Shown: positions 1-12,511, counted from the stretch's first letter. The stretch is DNA of 64,000 nt from Anaeramoeba ignava (GCA_028826165.1 JAPDFW010000114.1:856501-920500); one strand, 5' to 3'. Numbers and translations are program-made. Notes: a model not told the origin generated them from the sequence alone.

Positions 1-1643
1 TTTTTTTTTCCAAATTGCTAATAAAATGGAAAAATTTTTGAATTTCTGATCTTTCTGTTGATTTAAATTTTGGGAGCTTGATTAATGATTCCCAATAACT
101 GCATTGAATATCATCAAATAAAATATTTTGGATAATTTTTCTTTCTCTGCGTTTTGTCTGGTTTGAATATCTGTAGCTTTTTTTAACCAATTCCAAGAAA
201 TAATCATAGAAATACGATGTATGTAAACCTTCTAGTGTTTTTTTTGATGCAACTTCATCTATAAATTGTGTATGATCAATTTTTGATAGTTGATTTTGAT
301 CCAAAATTTGTTTTTGAATATAGTTTTTAATCAATTTTTTTGTTTCCATTTTTTGTTTGCTTGTTTCATCAAGAATTCTATCCCAATACAAAAAACGGTC
401 GGATAATGTTTTGTGTGGGAAATTATCAATATCTTTCATAAGCAATTTGACAATTTCATCATTGAAATATCCGAAGATTTTGTGCTTAAAAAGAAGAAAT
501 AAAAAGTTCTTGCGATTAATATTACTTTGGTAGAAAATATACATCATAAAATCTGTTGTTAATATTTCTCTGTAATTTTTTTCAGTAACAATTTTCAAAA
601 CATCCAAGAATTCTTTTTCTTTTTCCATTTCTGAAATGCATTTATACTCAGTGAGTATGTATGTAAGAATATTATCTCCATTGAGACATATTGTTAAAAA
701 TGGGAGGCATTGATAAAGAAACTTGAATCGTGATTTTCTTTCTTTTGGATCTTGGTTGTGAATTTTTTGGAAATATAATTCAAATGAAATTCTGATTCTT
801 TGTATTATTTCTGGAATACTGATAACTTGCAACTGATTCACGAAAGTAAACAATTTTATTCTATTTTCTGAAGAAAGAAGCTTTTCTATTAAGAAAAAAT
901 CAAAATCAAAATAGGATAATAAAGCAAGAGAGATGATAATTTGGCTTATTTGATAATTTTTGAAATCTTGTTTTGATAATTTGAGATCAAAAGGCTTCTT
1001 GAATAAATTGATTATTATTATTATTATTTTGGAATTGATCTGCAAAAAACTCGTTGAAATAATACCAAAAAAACATAATTGATTGTAAATCAATATCTTG
1101 ATTGTTGAATTGCTTGATAAAAACAGATGTTTGATGAAATAAATAAAGAAGAATTTGCACTTGATTATTTTTATCTGAAATATTTTGGAGAATTTTTCCT
1201 TGAGAATCAAAAACATTAACGAAAAGATAAGGAAAAAACTCAGAAATAGCAGCAGGTCTAAAAGGATTAACAAAAATTGAACTTGCAAATTTTTTGATTT
1301 GATTAAAAGGAATTGCAAAAACAGAATCTTTTGTTAAAAATATATCAGTAAAATTATTTTCATTAATTTCAGTTGTCATTTTCGGTTTTATTTCTTCTGT
1401 AATTTTTTCTTTTTTTGGATTTGTAAAAAAATTAAAATAACTTTCTGGAAGTTCAATTAAAAGAAATTCTTGTGTTTTTTGTAAAGTGTTTGTTTCATAA
1501 ATCCATAAATTTTCATTTTCTTGTGATTTATTAATTGGAATAAAACTTTTTTGTTGTTGAATTGAATTTTCTTTTGCTATTCCTATTTTTAATTCTTTTG
1601 ATTTTTTTGAAGTTAAAATAAGTAAAATAATTTGAATTGACAT
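1..1643 (-). CDS. Hypothetical protein, cut by left edge, one frame break
   Basis: The reading starts at the ATG at 1641-1643 and runs leftwards for 218 codons to a TGA at 987. The next frame is then open without a stop to base 1, more than 320 further codons. Shortening the AAAA run at about 989-992 by one base joins the two frames into one protein of over 540 residues, so I treat this as a single gene with a homopolymer indel. The protein is rich in Ile, Leu, Phe and Lys, has a short Asn run near residue 207, and looks alpha-helical. I recognise no domain. The N-terminal 12 residues are hydrophobic but make a weak signal peptide. The promoter-like CATTTTT element lies just upstream. Confidence 0.6.
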
Positions 1644-1648
1644 TTAAA

Positions 1649-1672
1649 ATGAAAGAAAAAAATGAAAAAAAA
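1649..1672 (-). promoter_or_regulatory. T-rich CATTTTT promoter element
   Basis: In the sense of the hypothetical gene this reads as a T run, CATTTTTTTC, then CATTTT, ending a few bases before the ATG. The same signature precedes nearly every gene in the window, so I read it as a core promoter or initiator. That role is inferred. Confidence 0.45.
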
Positions 1673-1836
1673 AAGGAAAAAAAAAAATTTTTTTAAAAAA
1701 AAAAATAAAAATAAAAATAAAAATAAAAAATAGTTATTCTTAAAAGAGGACTTTTTTAATTTTGATTTTTAATTTTCTTTTTAAAAAAAAAAAAAAGATT
1801 GTCTTGTTTTTGTTAAAAAAAAGAAAAGAAAATTAT

Positions 1837-4518
1837 TTATAAATCTTCTTTCTCTTTTTTCTCTTTTTGTTTTTCTTCTTGTTTTTCTTCTTGTTTTTCT
1901 TCTTCTTGTTTTTCTTGTTTTGCTTTCAAATAGAAAGATTCAAGTAATTCTTCAGTTAAATCTTCTCCAGCATATTCAATAGGATTTTCTTTATCATTTT
2001 GTTTATAAAAGAAAATTGCTGGAATTTGGTTTAATGCAATTTCTTTTCCAAAATCATTTTTCAAAGCATTAACTGAAAAAATCAATAAATTTTCATCTTC
2101 TAATTTCTTTGCCAATTTTTCAACAGTATCAAATAATCGAGAATTATCTAAAAAAATTTTTCAAAAATTTAAAATTAAAATTAAATTAAAAAATTTAAAA
2201 TTAAAATACTGTAATCTGGAGTATAAATGATTAAAAGAATTTCTTTATCTGAAAGTGTAATCATTTCATTCCATTGTGAGAAAACAAGTTTTTTAATTAT
2301 TCCATCATTTGATTCAGGAATTGGTTCACTTTTTGATGAAGTTTCAAGTTTTCCTTCAATATAACTTTTTTTTTATAAATTAAATTTTAAATTAAATTTT
2401 GAATTGAATTTTGAATTGAATTTTGAATTAAATTTTGAATTAAATTTTAAATTGAATTTTGAATTAAATTTTGAATTAAATTTTGAATTAAATTTTAAAT
2501 TAAATTTTGAATTGAATTTTGAATTAAATTTTAAATTGAATTTTAAATTAAATTTTAAATTAAATTTTGAATTGAATTTTGAATTGAATTTTGAATTGAA
2601 ATTTTGAATTAAATTTTGAATTAAATTTTGAATTGAATTTTGAATTGAATTTTGAATTAAATTTTGAATTAAATTTTGAATTAAATTTTGAATTAAATTT
2701 TAAATTGAATTTTGAATTAAATTTTGAATTAAATTTTGAATTAAATTTTGAATTGAATTTTGAATTAAATTTTGAATTAAATTTTAAATTGAATTTTAAA
2801 TTAAATTTTGAATTAAATTTTGAATTAAATTTTGAATTAAATTTTAAATTGAATTTTAAATTAAATTTTGAATTGAATTTTGAATTGAATTTTGAATTGA
2901 ATTTTGAATTAAATTTTAAATTAAATTTTAAATTAAATTTTGAATTAAATTTTAAATTGAATTTTAAATTAAATTTTGAATTAAATTTTGAATTAAATTT
3001 TGAATTGAATTTTGAATTGAATTTTAAATTAAATTTTGGAAATATTTACTCTTTAATGAATGAATTGATTTCTTCTTCTGTAAATTCCTTTTCCATTCTA
3101 TAATAAATTGACTTTAAAAATTTAAAAAGAAAAAAATTATTTTTCATTTATAAAAATCAATTTAAAATTCTTTTTCTTATATTTTTTTTTACTCTTTGAT
3201 TAAATTCTTCAACAATCACAAGACAAGGAAAAGTAGAAGTTCCAAAAAATTCACCAAATCTTCCAAATGATGATTGTTCAGCCCAAACGAAAGTTAATTT
3301 TGAAGAATTCCAATATTTGGCAATTGATTTCAATTTATCGAGAGTTGATAAATCTGATTTGTAATCAAGAAAGAAAACAGCAAGAGGAGTTTTTCTGATA
3401 AAAAGATATTTAAAATTTTGTCTTGTTAAAGGTTCAATTATTGCAAATTGATTTTCTTGAACAAACTATTTTAAATTAATTAAATAAATTTAAAATCAAA
3501 AAAATATTATTAAATATTTAAATAAATTTGAAAATCAAAAAACTTACTTGAGTTGTGTTAATATCATTAATGCTTTCAAATGGTGTAATAATAAATTCAG
3601 AATCAACTATTCTGTAAAATATCATTGAAGGAAGTGAAGTAATTGATAAATTCTTAGCAATTTCTGAATTTAAATCTCCTGTTATTGTTCCGAACATGAC
3701 ATGTTTTAATAAATGATTTCTTGAATTTTTTTCCATAATTTCCATCACTTTTTATTTTAAATTTTTTTGCAAATTTCATGTAAATAATTTTTTTTTCCAA
3801 TTAAAAAAGAAAAAAGATGAAAAAAAAAATTCATTTTTGCTTTTACTTTCTTGGTCTGGTTCCTCTTCAAACATATAAAAAATGGAGAAAGGTAATTTTG
3901 AGCTATAATGATAAATATCATCCAAAGAAGAAATTTTCAAAACTCGAGGATATTGAATTCTAATTTTGAATTATTTTTTTTAAATGAATTATTTTTTTTA
4001 AATGAATTATTTTTTTTATTTCAATAAATACTTTGTAAAATAGGCAAGTAAATCTAACCATTCTGTTGAACCAGTATAGTCTTCAAAAAATTCACCATTC
4101 TTAAAAACTCTAATTGCTGGAAATGTTTCAATTTCATTCTGATCACAAATTGGTTTATTATCTTGACAATTTAAAACAGAAAGAACAAATTTTTCATTTT
4201 TTTCAATCATATGAGAAACTCTATCAAAATTTGGTTGTAACTTCAATAAAACAAATTAAAAAAAATAATTAAATAAAATTTTTCAATTTAAAAAAAAAAA
4301 TTTTTTTTTTGTATTTTTTTTATTTTTTTTACTTCTTTGCTTTTTTCATCCCAAGGTGAAAAAAATGCTACAACAACTACTTCTGTTTCTTTAATTATTT
4401 GTTCATAATTTTCTTCTGTTAAAATTTTTATATCTTCATTCAATCCTTCATATTCTTGTTGAAAAGTTGAAAGAATTAAAAAAATTAAAAGTGATATAAA
4501 AAGAATGTTGAATTTCAT
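1837..4518 (-). CDS. PDI-family protein, no active-site cysteines, KEDL tail
   Basis: Eight exons (4333-4518, 4032-4240, 3847-3959, 3548-3747, 3193-3465, 3050-3111, 2210-2364, 1837-2147) join in phase into 502 residues, the usual size of a protein disulfide isomerase. Residues 1-21 are a signal peptide (MKFNILFISLLIFLILSTFQQ minus the last residue). Thioredoxin-like folds follow; the segments FPAIRVFKNG and LPSMIFYR have the cis-Pro strand of the family. The protein ends in KEKKEKEDL, an acidic-basic tail with a KEDL variant of the ER-retrieval signal. Where PDI has WCGHC, the first domain has PWDEKS and the last has YTPDYS, so neither keeps a CxxC. It is therefore probably an ER chaperone or scaffold, not an oxidoreductase. 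A 685-bp intron at 2365-3049 is filled with a 12-bp tandem repeat. Confidence 0.82.
2372..3035. repeat. 12-bp tandem repeat inside a PDI intron
   Basis: More than 50 copies of a 12-bp unit (AATTTTGAATTA and one-base variants such as AATTTTAAATTG) fill the intron between exons 6 and 7 of the PDI gene. The open frames across it (NFEL repeats) are artefacts, because correct splicing removes the tract. Confidence 0.9.
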
Positions 4519-4527
4519 TTTATTTTT

Positions 4528-4562
4528 GAAAAATGAAAAATGAAAAATGAAAAATGAAAAAA
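4528..4562 (-). promoter_or_regulatory. Four-fold CATTTTT element upstream of PDI
   Basis: Four or five tandem copies of TTTTTCA (sense) end about 10 bases before the PDI start codon. This is the clearest multi-copy example of the element seen before other genes in the window. Confidence 0.5.
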
Positions 4563-4589
4563 TTTTAATTTTAATTTTAATTTTGAATT

Positions 4590-4918
4590 TTAATTATTAA
4601 ATTTATTAATTAATAAATCAAATAAATTTGGATTTGTTTGATTTAATTGAAAATAATCAATTCCAATTTGAATTTCATCAATTATTTCTTTTGTAATTTG
4701 AATTCCTTCTTTGATTTGATTTGAATAAATCCAATATTCAAATATTTGAAATGATTTATTACTTAATTCACTATAATCTGTAACTTTATTAGATTTATCT
4801 TCAGTTACAGATAAAAACATTCCTCGATATAATTCACTTCTCATTATTAATATTAATTTTGGAAATTTATATTGTTTTTCTTTTCTTTCAATAATAAAAT
4901 CTTTTTCATTAATTTATT
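4590..4918 (-). pseudogene. BTB-domain 3' fragment, copy A
   Basis: The open segment encodes the second half of a BTB domain (KLILIMRSELYRGMFLSV, then TDYSELSNKSF) and a short tail ending at a stop at 4590. It aligns with the last exon of the ankyrin-BTB gene at 33.5-34.1 kb, including the shared IDYFQLN motif. Upstream an in-frame TAA cuts it off near 4919. No start codon with an upstream promoter element is evident, and no ankyrin exons precede it. I read it as a decayed or transposed last exon. A second, shorter copy lies at 8.5-8.8 kb. Confidence 0.65.
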
Positions 4919-5875
4919 TCAAAAATGGAATAAAGAATATTAAATAATTAAATTTAAAATTAATTATATTTTATATATTTATTTATTTAACATTTCTTTT
5001 ATTTTAAATTAATATAAAAAATTAAATCCCAATAATTTATTCAAAAAATAGAAGAAGAAAATTAAATATTTTTAAAATAAAGATTTTTATTTATTTATTT
5101 TTTAATAATATTTAATAATAATTTAATTTAGATTTATTTTATTTTAATTTGATTTTTAAATATTTATTTATTATATTAATTATTTTTAATTATTTATTAT
5201 TCCAATTTTAATTATAATAAAATATATTAAAAAGTGGAATAAATATTTTAATAAAAATATATAATTAATTTTAATAATATTTAATAATAATTAAATTTAA
5301 ATTTATTTTATTTTAATTTGATATAATATTTTTATTTTATTATATTAATATATTTTTTAATTATTTATTATTCCAATTTTAATTATAATAAAATATATTA
5401 AAAATAAAATTAAAAATTAAAAATTTTTAAATAAATTGAATTTAACATGATTGAATAAGATAAACTTTCTAAAAAAATAATTTACTAATTATTCTATTTT
5501 TTGATTTTGATTATAATTTATTAATATTTAAATATTAATTAATAATAAATTTTATTTGATTTTTTTTATTTTAATATTTTAATTAATGAATTTAAATTTA
5601 ATTATTATTAATTTCTATTTTCAATTTTTATTTTTATTTATTATATTAAAAATATTCAATTTTTTAAAATTTATTATTTTTTTTTTTGGATTATTTTTTA
5701 TTAATTAAATTTTTAATAAATATTTTAAATTAAAATTAAATTATTTAAAATTAAATTTGTTTCTTATTTATTATTTTAAAGAAATTAATTTGATTAAAAG
5801 TAAATTAAAATTGAATTAAATTTTGAAAAAAAAATTAAAAAAAAAAAGTTTGATTTTCTTATTATTAATTAATTT
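4919..5875. repeat. Duplicated AT-rich spacer, copy A
   Basis: No gene is visible. The stretch is the longer copy of a spacer also found at 8835-9572. Here a block of about 170 bp (containing TTATTCCAATTTTAATTATA) occurs twice in tandem, against once in copy B. The last 400 bases before the TLDc stop codon are almost identical between the copies. Confidence 0.75.
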
Positions 5876-7520
5876 TTAAATGAAATAAGATTCAACTTCA
5901 TCAACAACCCATGAATTATAAGAACCAGCTAAATAACTTTTAGCTTCATTTGATTGATAAGTAATTCCATTAGGTAAATTATAACTATAACCAAAATTTG
6001 AATAACCAGGTTGTAAATTAGAAGATAATTGAAAATCATTTCCAAACCTTGGACCATAATCTGATCTAGAAAAAATTGCATATTGAGGTTGTTTATATGT
6101 AAACTTTGCAGGTATTCTATCTCCTTTATCATTTCTTAATGAAAAAATAAATGCATTTGAATCATTACTCCATTCTCCACTTTGTGAATATTTAAATCCA
6201 ACTTGAGTAAAACCTCCAAAAATAAAATTATCTTTTGTTTTGATAATAACTAATGTTTTTCCTTTCCCATCAACTGCTTTATGCCAATTTTGAGAATTAA
6301 ATCCATCTCTTTTTGCTGAAAATCCTTTTTTCATTTTAGAAAAAAAATCATTATCATTTATCCATTCTTGTAATTTCTTAACATATTCAATATCTTGAAC
6401 AATTTCTGAATCTGAAAAAATCTTTTGTAATTCCATTAATTCAAATTTGGATTTAAGTTCTTCAACTTCTTTCTTCCATTTATCTTCAATTTCCTTCTCT
6501 TTGTTTTCAATTTCTTTCTTCCATTTCTCTTCAATTTCTTTCTCTTTATCTTCAACTTCTTTCTTCCATTTCTCTTCAATTTCAATTTTCATTTGTTGAT
6601 TTTCCTTCTCTTTATTCTCAATTTCTTTCTCTTTGTTTTCAATCTCTTTTTGATTATCTTGAATAACTTTGTTTTGAATATCAACTAAAAAAGATTTAGG
6701 AAAAAAATCAAATTGTTTTAATTTATCAAAATCTTGTTTTGAAATTGAATCTTTATCAAATAATGAAAAAAAAGAATGAAATAATCTTTTCTTTTCAATT
6801 CCCTTTTCTTTTTCTTTTTCTTTTTCTTTTTCTTTTTTTCCTTTTAATCTTTCATTTCTTTTTTCAATCCAATTATTTAAAAATTGAAAAAAATCAAATT
6901 GAAAAATTTTTTTTTTTTCTTGTTTAAATTGAATAAATTTGATAATTTCTTCTTTAGTTAAATTGAATAAATTTTCATTATTCTTAATTTGGGAAAAATT
7001 TTGATTTATTAATTCAAAACATTTTATTTCAATTTCATTTGAATTTAAATTTCGATTTTGGAATAAAAATTGGAAAAATTTGAATAATTAATTGAATTTG
7101 AAATTTTTTTTTGAATAATTTTCAATAAATTTAATTTAAAATAAATTGAAATTTCCAATAATTGAATAAGATTTTCTTGATTCTCAAAAAGAAATATTTC
7201 CATAATAAATATAACTCAAAATTGATTCCATTTCTTTTTATTAAATTGATTTAAAGAAATAGAAAAGAGATTCTTGCCTTAATGACTCATTAAAAAGGAG
7301 ATCTTGAAGATAAAATTGATTTATGAACTTTAATTTCAAAAGGATTTGATTTATTCTCAACAAAAATTGAAAAATCTTTAAATGAATTTCCATTTAAAAG
7401 GTTTGAATAATTTTTAATTAAATTTTTTGTTACTTTTTTTTCTAAATTTTTCATTTCATTTTGATTTTCATTTTGATTTGCATTTTCAATTTGGTTATTA
7501 TTATTGTTATTATTATCCAT
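5876..7520 (-). pseudogene. BTB-BACK-coiled coil-TLDc gene with several frame breaks
   Basis: Residues 1-76 (7520-7293) open with an Asn run and give the first half of a BTB domain (DFSIFVENKSNPFEIKVHK, ILSSRSPF). A second BTB piece (SILSYIYYGNISF, then ENLIQLLEISIYF), a BACK-like helical region (LTKEEIIKFIQF) and an E/K coiled coil follow. A TLDc domain ends it (VDGKGKTLVIIKTKDNFIFGG; stop at 5876). From about 6592 down the frame is open. Between 6900 and 7310 at least three one-base shifts in A or T runs (near 7290, 7180 and 7065) and stops at about 7230-7240 break the reading. It may be a pseudogene, or a gene with consensus errors and an unrecognised intron. TLDc proteins are often linked to oxidative-stress resistance and V-ATPase binding. 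The BTB-BACK part suggests a Cullin-3 adaptor, by family only. Confidence 0.65.
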
Positions 7521-7631
7521 TTTGGTTTTTGTTTTTTGTTTTTTGTGTTTTGTGTTTATTAAAAAAAAAGGAAAAAAATGAAAAAAAAAAATTTAAAAAA
7601 AAAATAAATAAAAAAAGTGGATTTTGAAAAT

Positions 7632-7850
7632 AAATAAAAAATATAAAAAATAAGAATAAATTTAAATTAATAATTAATTTAATTTTCTTTTTAATTTATT
7701 ATTTTAAATTAAATTATTAATAAATTATTATTATTTTTTATTAATTTTTTTTTATTAAAAAAGAAAAAATTATTTTAATTTAATTTTTAATTTAATTTTT
7801 TTTTTTGGAATTTAAAAATTATTAATAAATTTAAATTTTAAAACAAATTT
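7632..7850. other. AT-rich spacer, no gene seen
   Basis: Mixed A/T sequence upstream of the BTB-TLDc gene. The CATTTTT element for that gene lies at about 7576-7590. I see nothing else in it. Confidence 0.5.
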
Positions 7851-8485
7851 CCAAATTAATATTAATTCAATTTAATTCAAAAAAAAAGATAAAATTTTAA
7901 TTTCAAAAATCAATTTTCAAAATATTTTTAAATAATAAAATATTTAAATCTAAAACATTAAATTATTATTTTAAACATAAAATTAAATATTAAATTATAT
8001 TTTCAAATTAATTTATAAATTAGATATTAAATTAAACCTATTCCCATTTTTATATTTATATGTAAAATATTCAAATAATAAATTATTTAAATTTAAAGCA
8101 ATAAATTATTATTTCAATAATAAAATTAAATAATAAATTATATTTTTAAATTAATTTATAAATTAAATATTAAATTAAATCTATTTTCATTTTTATATTT
8201 TTATGTTAAATATTTTAAATAATAAAATATTTAAATCTAAAACAATAAATTATTATTTTAAACATAAAATTAATTATTAAATTATATTTTTAAATTAATT
8301 TATAAATTAAATATTAAATTAAACTTATTCTCATTTTTTATATTTTTATGTTAAATAATTAAATAATAAAATATTTAAATCTAAAACATTAAATTATCAT
8401 TTTAAACATAAAATTAAATATTAAATTATATTTTTAAATTAATTTATAAACTAAATATTAAATTAAACTTATTCTCATTTTTTAT
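7845..8485. repeat. 143-bp satellite, 4 copies (left block)
   Basis: A unit containing AATAATAAAATATTTAAATC recurs at about 7930, 8073, 8217 and 8360, a spacing of 143-144 bp. The block starts with an AACAAATTTC(C/T)AAATTAATA lead-in. The block at 13.85-15.06 kb starts with the same lead-in, so the two blocks share a boundary. Confidence 0.88.
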
Positions 8486-8494
8486 TGGTTTTGA

Positions 8495-8830
8495 TTATTA
8501 AATTTTTTAATTAATAAATCAAATAAATTTGGATTTGTTTCATTTAATTGAAAATAATCAATTCCAATTTGAATTTCATTAATTATTTCTTTATTTGTTA
8601 TTGTAATTTGAATTTCATCTTTAATTTGATTTGAATAAATCCAATATTCAAATATTTGAAATGATTTATTACTTAATTCATTTATTAGAAGTATCTTCAG
8701 TTACAGATAAAAACATTCCTCGATATAATTCACTTCTCATTATTAATATTAATTTTGGAAATTTATATTGTTTTTCTTTTCTTTCAATAATAAAATCTTT
8801 TTCATTAATTTATTTCAAAAATGGAATAAA
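8495..8830 (-). pseudogene. BTB-domain 3' fragment, copy B
   Basis: This is a second copy of the 4590-4918 fragment with the same RSELYRGMFLSVTED segment. It has lost about 20 bases after the Asp-Lys region and gained 9 in the tail, which breaks the frame. It is dead as a coding sequence. Confidence 0.7.
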
Positions 8831-9572
8831 GAATATTAAATAATTAAATTTAAAATTAATTCTATTTTATATATTTTATTAATATTTATTTATTTAAAAT
8901 AATATAAAATTATTCTCAATAATTTAATAAAATTGAAAAGAAAATTGAAATATTTTAATAAATATAAATATTTAATTTTAATAATATTTAATAATAATTT
9001 AATTTAAATTTATTTTATTTTAATTTGATATAATATTTTTATTTATTATATTAATATTTTTGATTATTTATTATTCCAATTTTAATTATAATAAAATATA
9101 TTAAAAATAAAATTAAAAAATTAAAAAATTTTTAAATAAATTGAATTTAACATGATTGAATAAGATAAACTTTCTAAAAATAATTTACTAATTATTCTAT
9201 TTTTGATTTTGATTATAATTTATTAATATTTAAATATTAATTAATAATAAATTTTATTTGATTTTTATTTTAATATTTTAATTAATGAATTTAAATTTAA
9301 TTATTATTAATTTCTATTTTCAATTTTTATTTTTATTTATTATATTAAAAATATTCAATTTTTTAAAATTTATTATTTTTTTTTTGGATTATTTTTATTA
9401 ATTAAATTTTTAATAAATATTTTAAATTAAAATTAAATTATTTAAAATTAAATTTGTTTTTTATTTATTATTTTAAAGAAATTAATTTGATTAAAAGTAA
9501 ATTAAAATTGAATTAAATTTTGAAAAAAAAAATTAAAAAAAAAAGTTTGATTTTCTTATTATTAATTAGTTT
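8831..9572. repeat. Duplicated AT-rich spacer, copy B
   Basis: This is a near-identical but shorter copy of 4919-5875. Only single-base changes and A/T-run indels separate the copies over the 450 bases that lead to the stop codon of the neighbouring TLDc gene. There is no gene in it. Confidence 0.78.
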
Positions 9573-12511
9573 TTAAATGAAATAAGTTTCAAGTTCATCA
9601 ACAGCCCATGATTTATAAGAACCAGCTAAATAACTTTGAGATTCATTTGATTCCCATTTCATTCCATCAGGCATATTATATTTAAATCCAAAATTCGAAT
9701 AACCACCATGTTGATAAAAATCAGAATATAAACAAAAATCTGCTTTTTTATATCCAAATCCAAAAATTGGGCCATTGTTTAAATTAGATAAAAGTGCATA
9801 GTTGTCTTCACCTTCTTGAATTGTAAATTTCTCTGGTTTTCTATTATTCTTATCATTTCTTAATGAAAAAATAAATGCATTAGGATCTGAAATATATCCT
9901 ATATTTGCATTAAATCCAACTTGAGTAAATCCTCCAAAAATAAAATTATCTTTTTGTTTTTAATAATAACTAATGTTTTTCCTTTTCCATCAACTGCTGA
10001 ATGCCAATTTTGAGAAGAAGATCCATTTTGTTTTATTGAATATCCTTTTTTCATTTTGGAAAAAAAATCATTATCATTTATCCATTCTTTTAATTTGTAA
10101 ATATATTCAATATCTTGAATAATTTCTGAATCTGAAAATTGATTTTCAATGAAATAAGTTTCAAGTTCATCAACAGCCCATGATTTATAAGAACCAGCTA
10201 AATAACTTTGAGATTCATTTGATTCCCATTTCATTCCATCAGGCATATTATACTTAAATCCAAAATTCGAATAACCACCATGTTGATAAAAATCAGAATA
10301 TAAACAAAAATCTGCTTTTTTATATCCAAATCCAAAAATTGGGCCATTGTTTAAATTAGATAAAAGTGCATATTTGTCTTCACCTTCTTGAATTGTAAAT
10401 TTCTCTGGTTTTCTATTATTCTTATCATTTCTTAATGAAAAAATAAATGCATTAGGATCTGAAATATATTCTCCATCTGGTGAATATTTAAATCCAACTT
10501 GAGTAAATCCTCCAAAAATAAAATTATCTTTTGTTTTAATAATAACTAATGTTTTTCCTTTTCCATCAACTGCTGAATGCCAATTTTGAGAAGAAGATCC
10601 ATTTTGTTTTATTGAATATCCTTTTTTCATTTTGGAAAAAAAATAATTATCATTTATCCATTCTTTTAATTTGTAAATATATTCAATATCTTGAATAATT
10701 TCTGAATCTGAAAATTGATTTTCAATGAAATAAGTTTCAAGTTCATCAACAACCCATTCATCAGGAGAACCAGCTAAATAACTCTTTGAATGATGATTGG
10801 CATTTGGACCACCGAAATCATACGAATAACCGAGATCGGATGATCCTCCACTTAATAATTCAGAAAAATATAGATCTGTTCCTGCTGGACCAAATACTCC
10901 ACCATCCCAAGGACCAAAAATTGGGCCATTGTTTAAATTCGAATATATAGCATTTTTTTCATTTCCTTTTTTAATGGGAAATTTCTCTGGTTTTCTATTA
11001 TTCTTATAATTTCTTAATGAAAAAATAAATGCATTAGGATCTGAAATATATCCTATATTTGCATTAAATCCAACTTGAGTAAATCCTCCAAAAATAAAAT
11101 TATCTTTTGTTTTAATAATAACTAATGTTTTTCCTTTTCCATCAACTGCTGAATGCCAATTTTGAGAATTAAATCCATCTTGTTTTGCTGAATATCCTTT
11201 TTTCATTTTGGAAAAAAAATAATTATCATTTATCCATTCTTTTAATTTGTAAATATATTCAATATCTTGAATAATTTCTGAATCTGAAAATTGATTTTCA
11301 ATGAAATAAGTTTCAAGTTCATCAACAGCCCATGATTTATAAGAACCAGCTAAATAACTTTGAGATTCATTTGATTCCCATTTCATTCCATCAGGCATAT
11401 TATATTTAAATCCAAAATTCGAATAACCACCATGTTGATAAAAATCAGAATATAAGCAAAAATCTGCTTTTTTATATCCAAATCCAAAAATTGGGCCATT
11501 GTTTAAATTAGATAAAAGTGCATATTTATCTTCACCTTCTTGAATTGTAAATTTCTCTGGTTTTCTATTATTCTTATCATTTCTTAATGAAAAAATAAAT
11601 GCATTAGGATCTGAAATATATCCTATATTTGCATTAAATCCAACTTGAGTAAATCCTCCAAAAATAAAATTATCTTTTGTTTTAATAATAACTAATGTTT
11701 TTCCTTTTCCATCAACTGCTGAATGCCAATTTTGAGAAGAAGATCCATTTTGTTTTATTGAATATCCTTTTTTCATTTTGGAAAAAAAATAATTATCATT
11801 TATCCATTCTTTTAATTTATAAATATATTCAATATCTTGAATAATTTCTGAATCTGAAAATTGATTTTCAATGAAATAAGTTTCAAGTTCATCAACAGCC
11901 CATGATTTATAAGAACCAGCTAAATAACTTTGAGATTCATTTGATTCCCATTTCATTCCATCAGGCATATTATACTTAAATCCAAAATTCGAATAACCAC
12001 CATGTTGATAAAAATCAGAATATAAACAAAAATCTGCTTTTTTATATCCAAATCCAAAAATTGGGCCATTGTTTAAATTAGATAAAAGTGCATATTTGTC
12101 TTCACCTTCTTGAATTGTAAATTTCTCTGGTTTTCTATTATTCTTATCATTTCTTAATGAAAAAATAAATGCATTAGGATCTGAAATATATCCTATATTT
12201 GCATTAAATCCAACTTGAGTAAATCCTCCAAAAATAAAATTATCTTTTGTTTTAATAATAACTAATGTTTTTCCTTTTCCATCAACTGCTGAATGCCAAT
12301 TTTGAGAAGAAGATCCATTTTGTTTTATTGAATATCCTTTTTTCATTTTGGAAAAAAAATAATTATCATTTATCCATTCTTTTAATTTGTAAATATATTC
12401 AATATCTTGAATAATTTCTGAATCTGAAAATTGTGGAAATAATTTTTTCATTTCTTCCTTTTTAGTTTTGATTTCTGAATTTCCTTGATTATTTATGGAA
12501 ATCAAATATGA
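9573..12511 (-). CDS. Five tandem TLDc domains, fifth frameshifted
   Basis: Five TLDc copies of about 190 residues follow each other. They start near 12433, 11855, 11285, 10717 and 10137, each opening with FSDSEIIQDIEY and ending with VDELETYFI. Copies 1, 2 and 4 are almost identical in DNA, a sign of recent tandem duplication. Copy 3 has a different C-terminal half (GPWDGGVFGPAGTDLYF). In copy 5 two T runs at 9951-9961 are each one base longer than in the sister copies, which ends the frame at 9899; the rest of the domain is intact to a stop at 9573. The array has no ATG of its own at its start. It lies in the same frame as the RING-kinase, directly after that gene's TAA, so the two were probably one gene. 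Proteins known to me carry a single TLDc domain. Confidence 0.75.

Noticed and set aside
2404-3103. NFEL-repeat open frames on the plus strand
   Set aside because: They lie inside a PDI intron whose flanking splice sites keep phase. The frames come from a 12-bp repeat.
8631-8843. 70-residue plus-strand ORF
   Set aside because: It is antisense to the BTB fragment copy B and is not supported by copy A.
4590-9572. A transposon carrying the BTB fragment and spacer
   Set aside because: I saw no terminal inverted repeats, target-site duplications, transposase or reverse transcriptase; segmental duplication is simpler.
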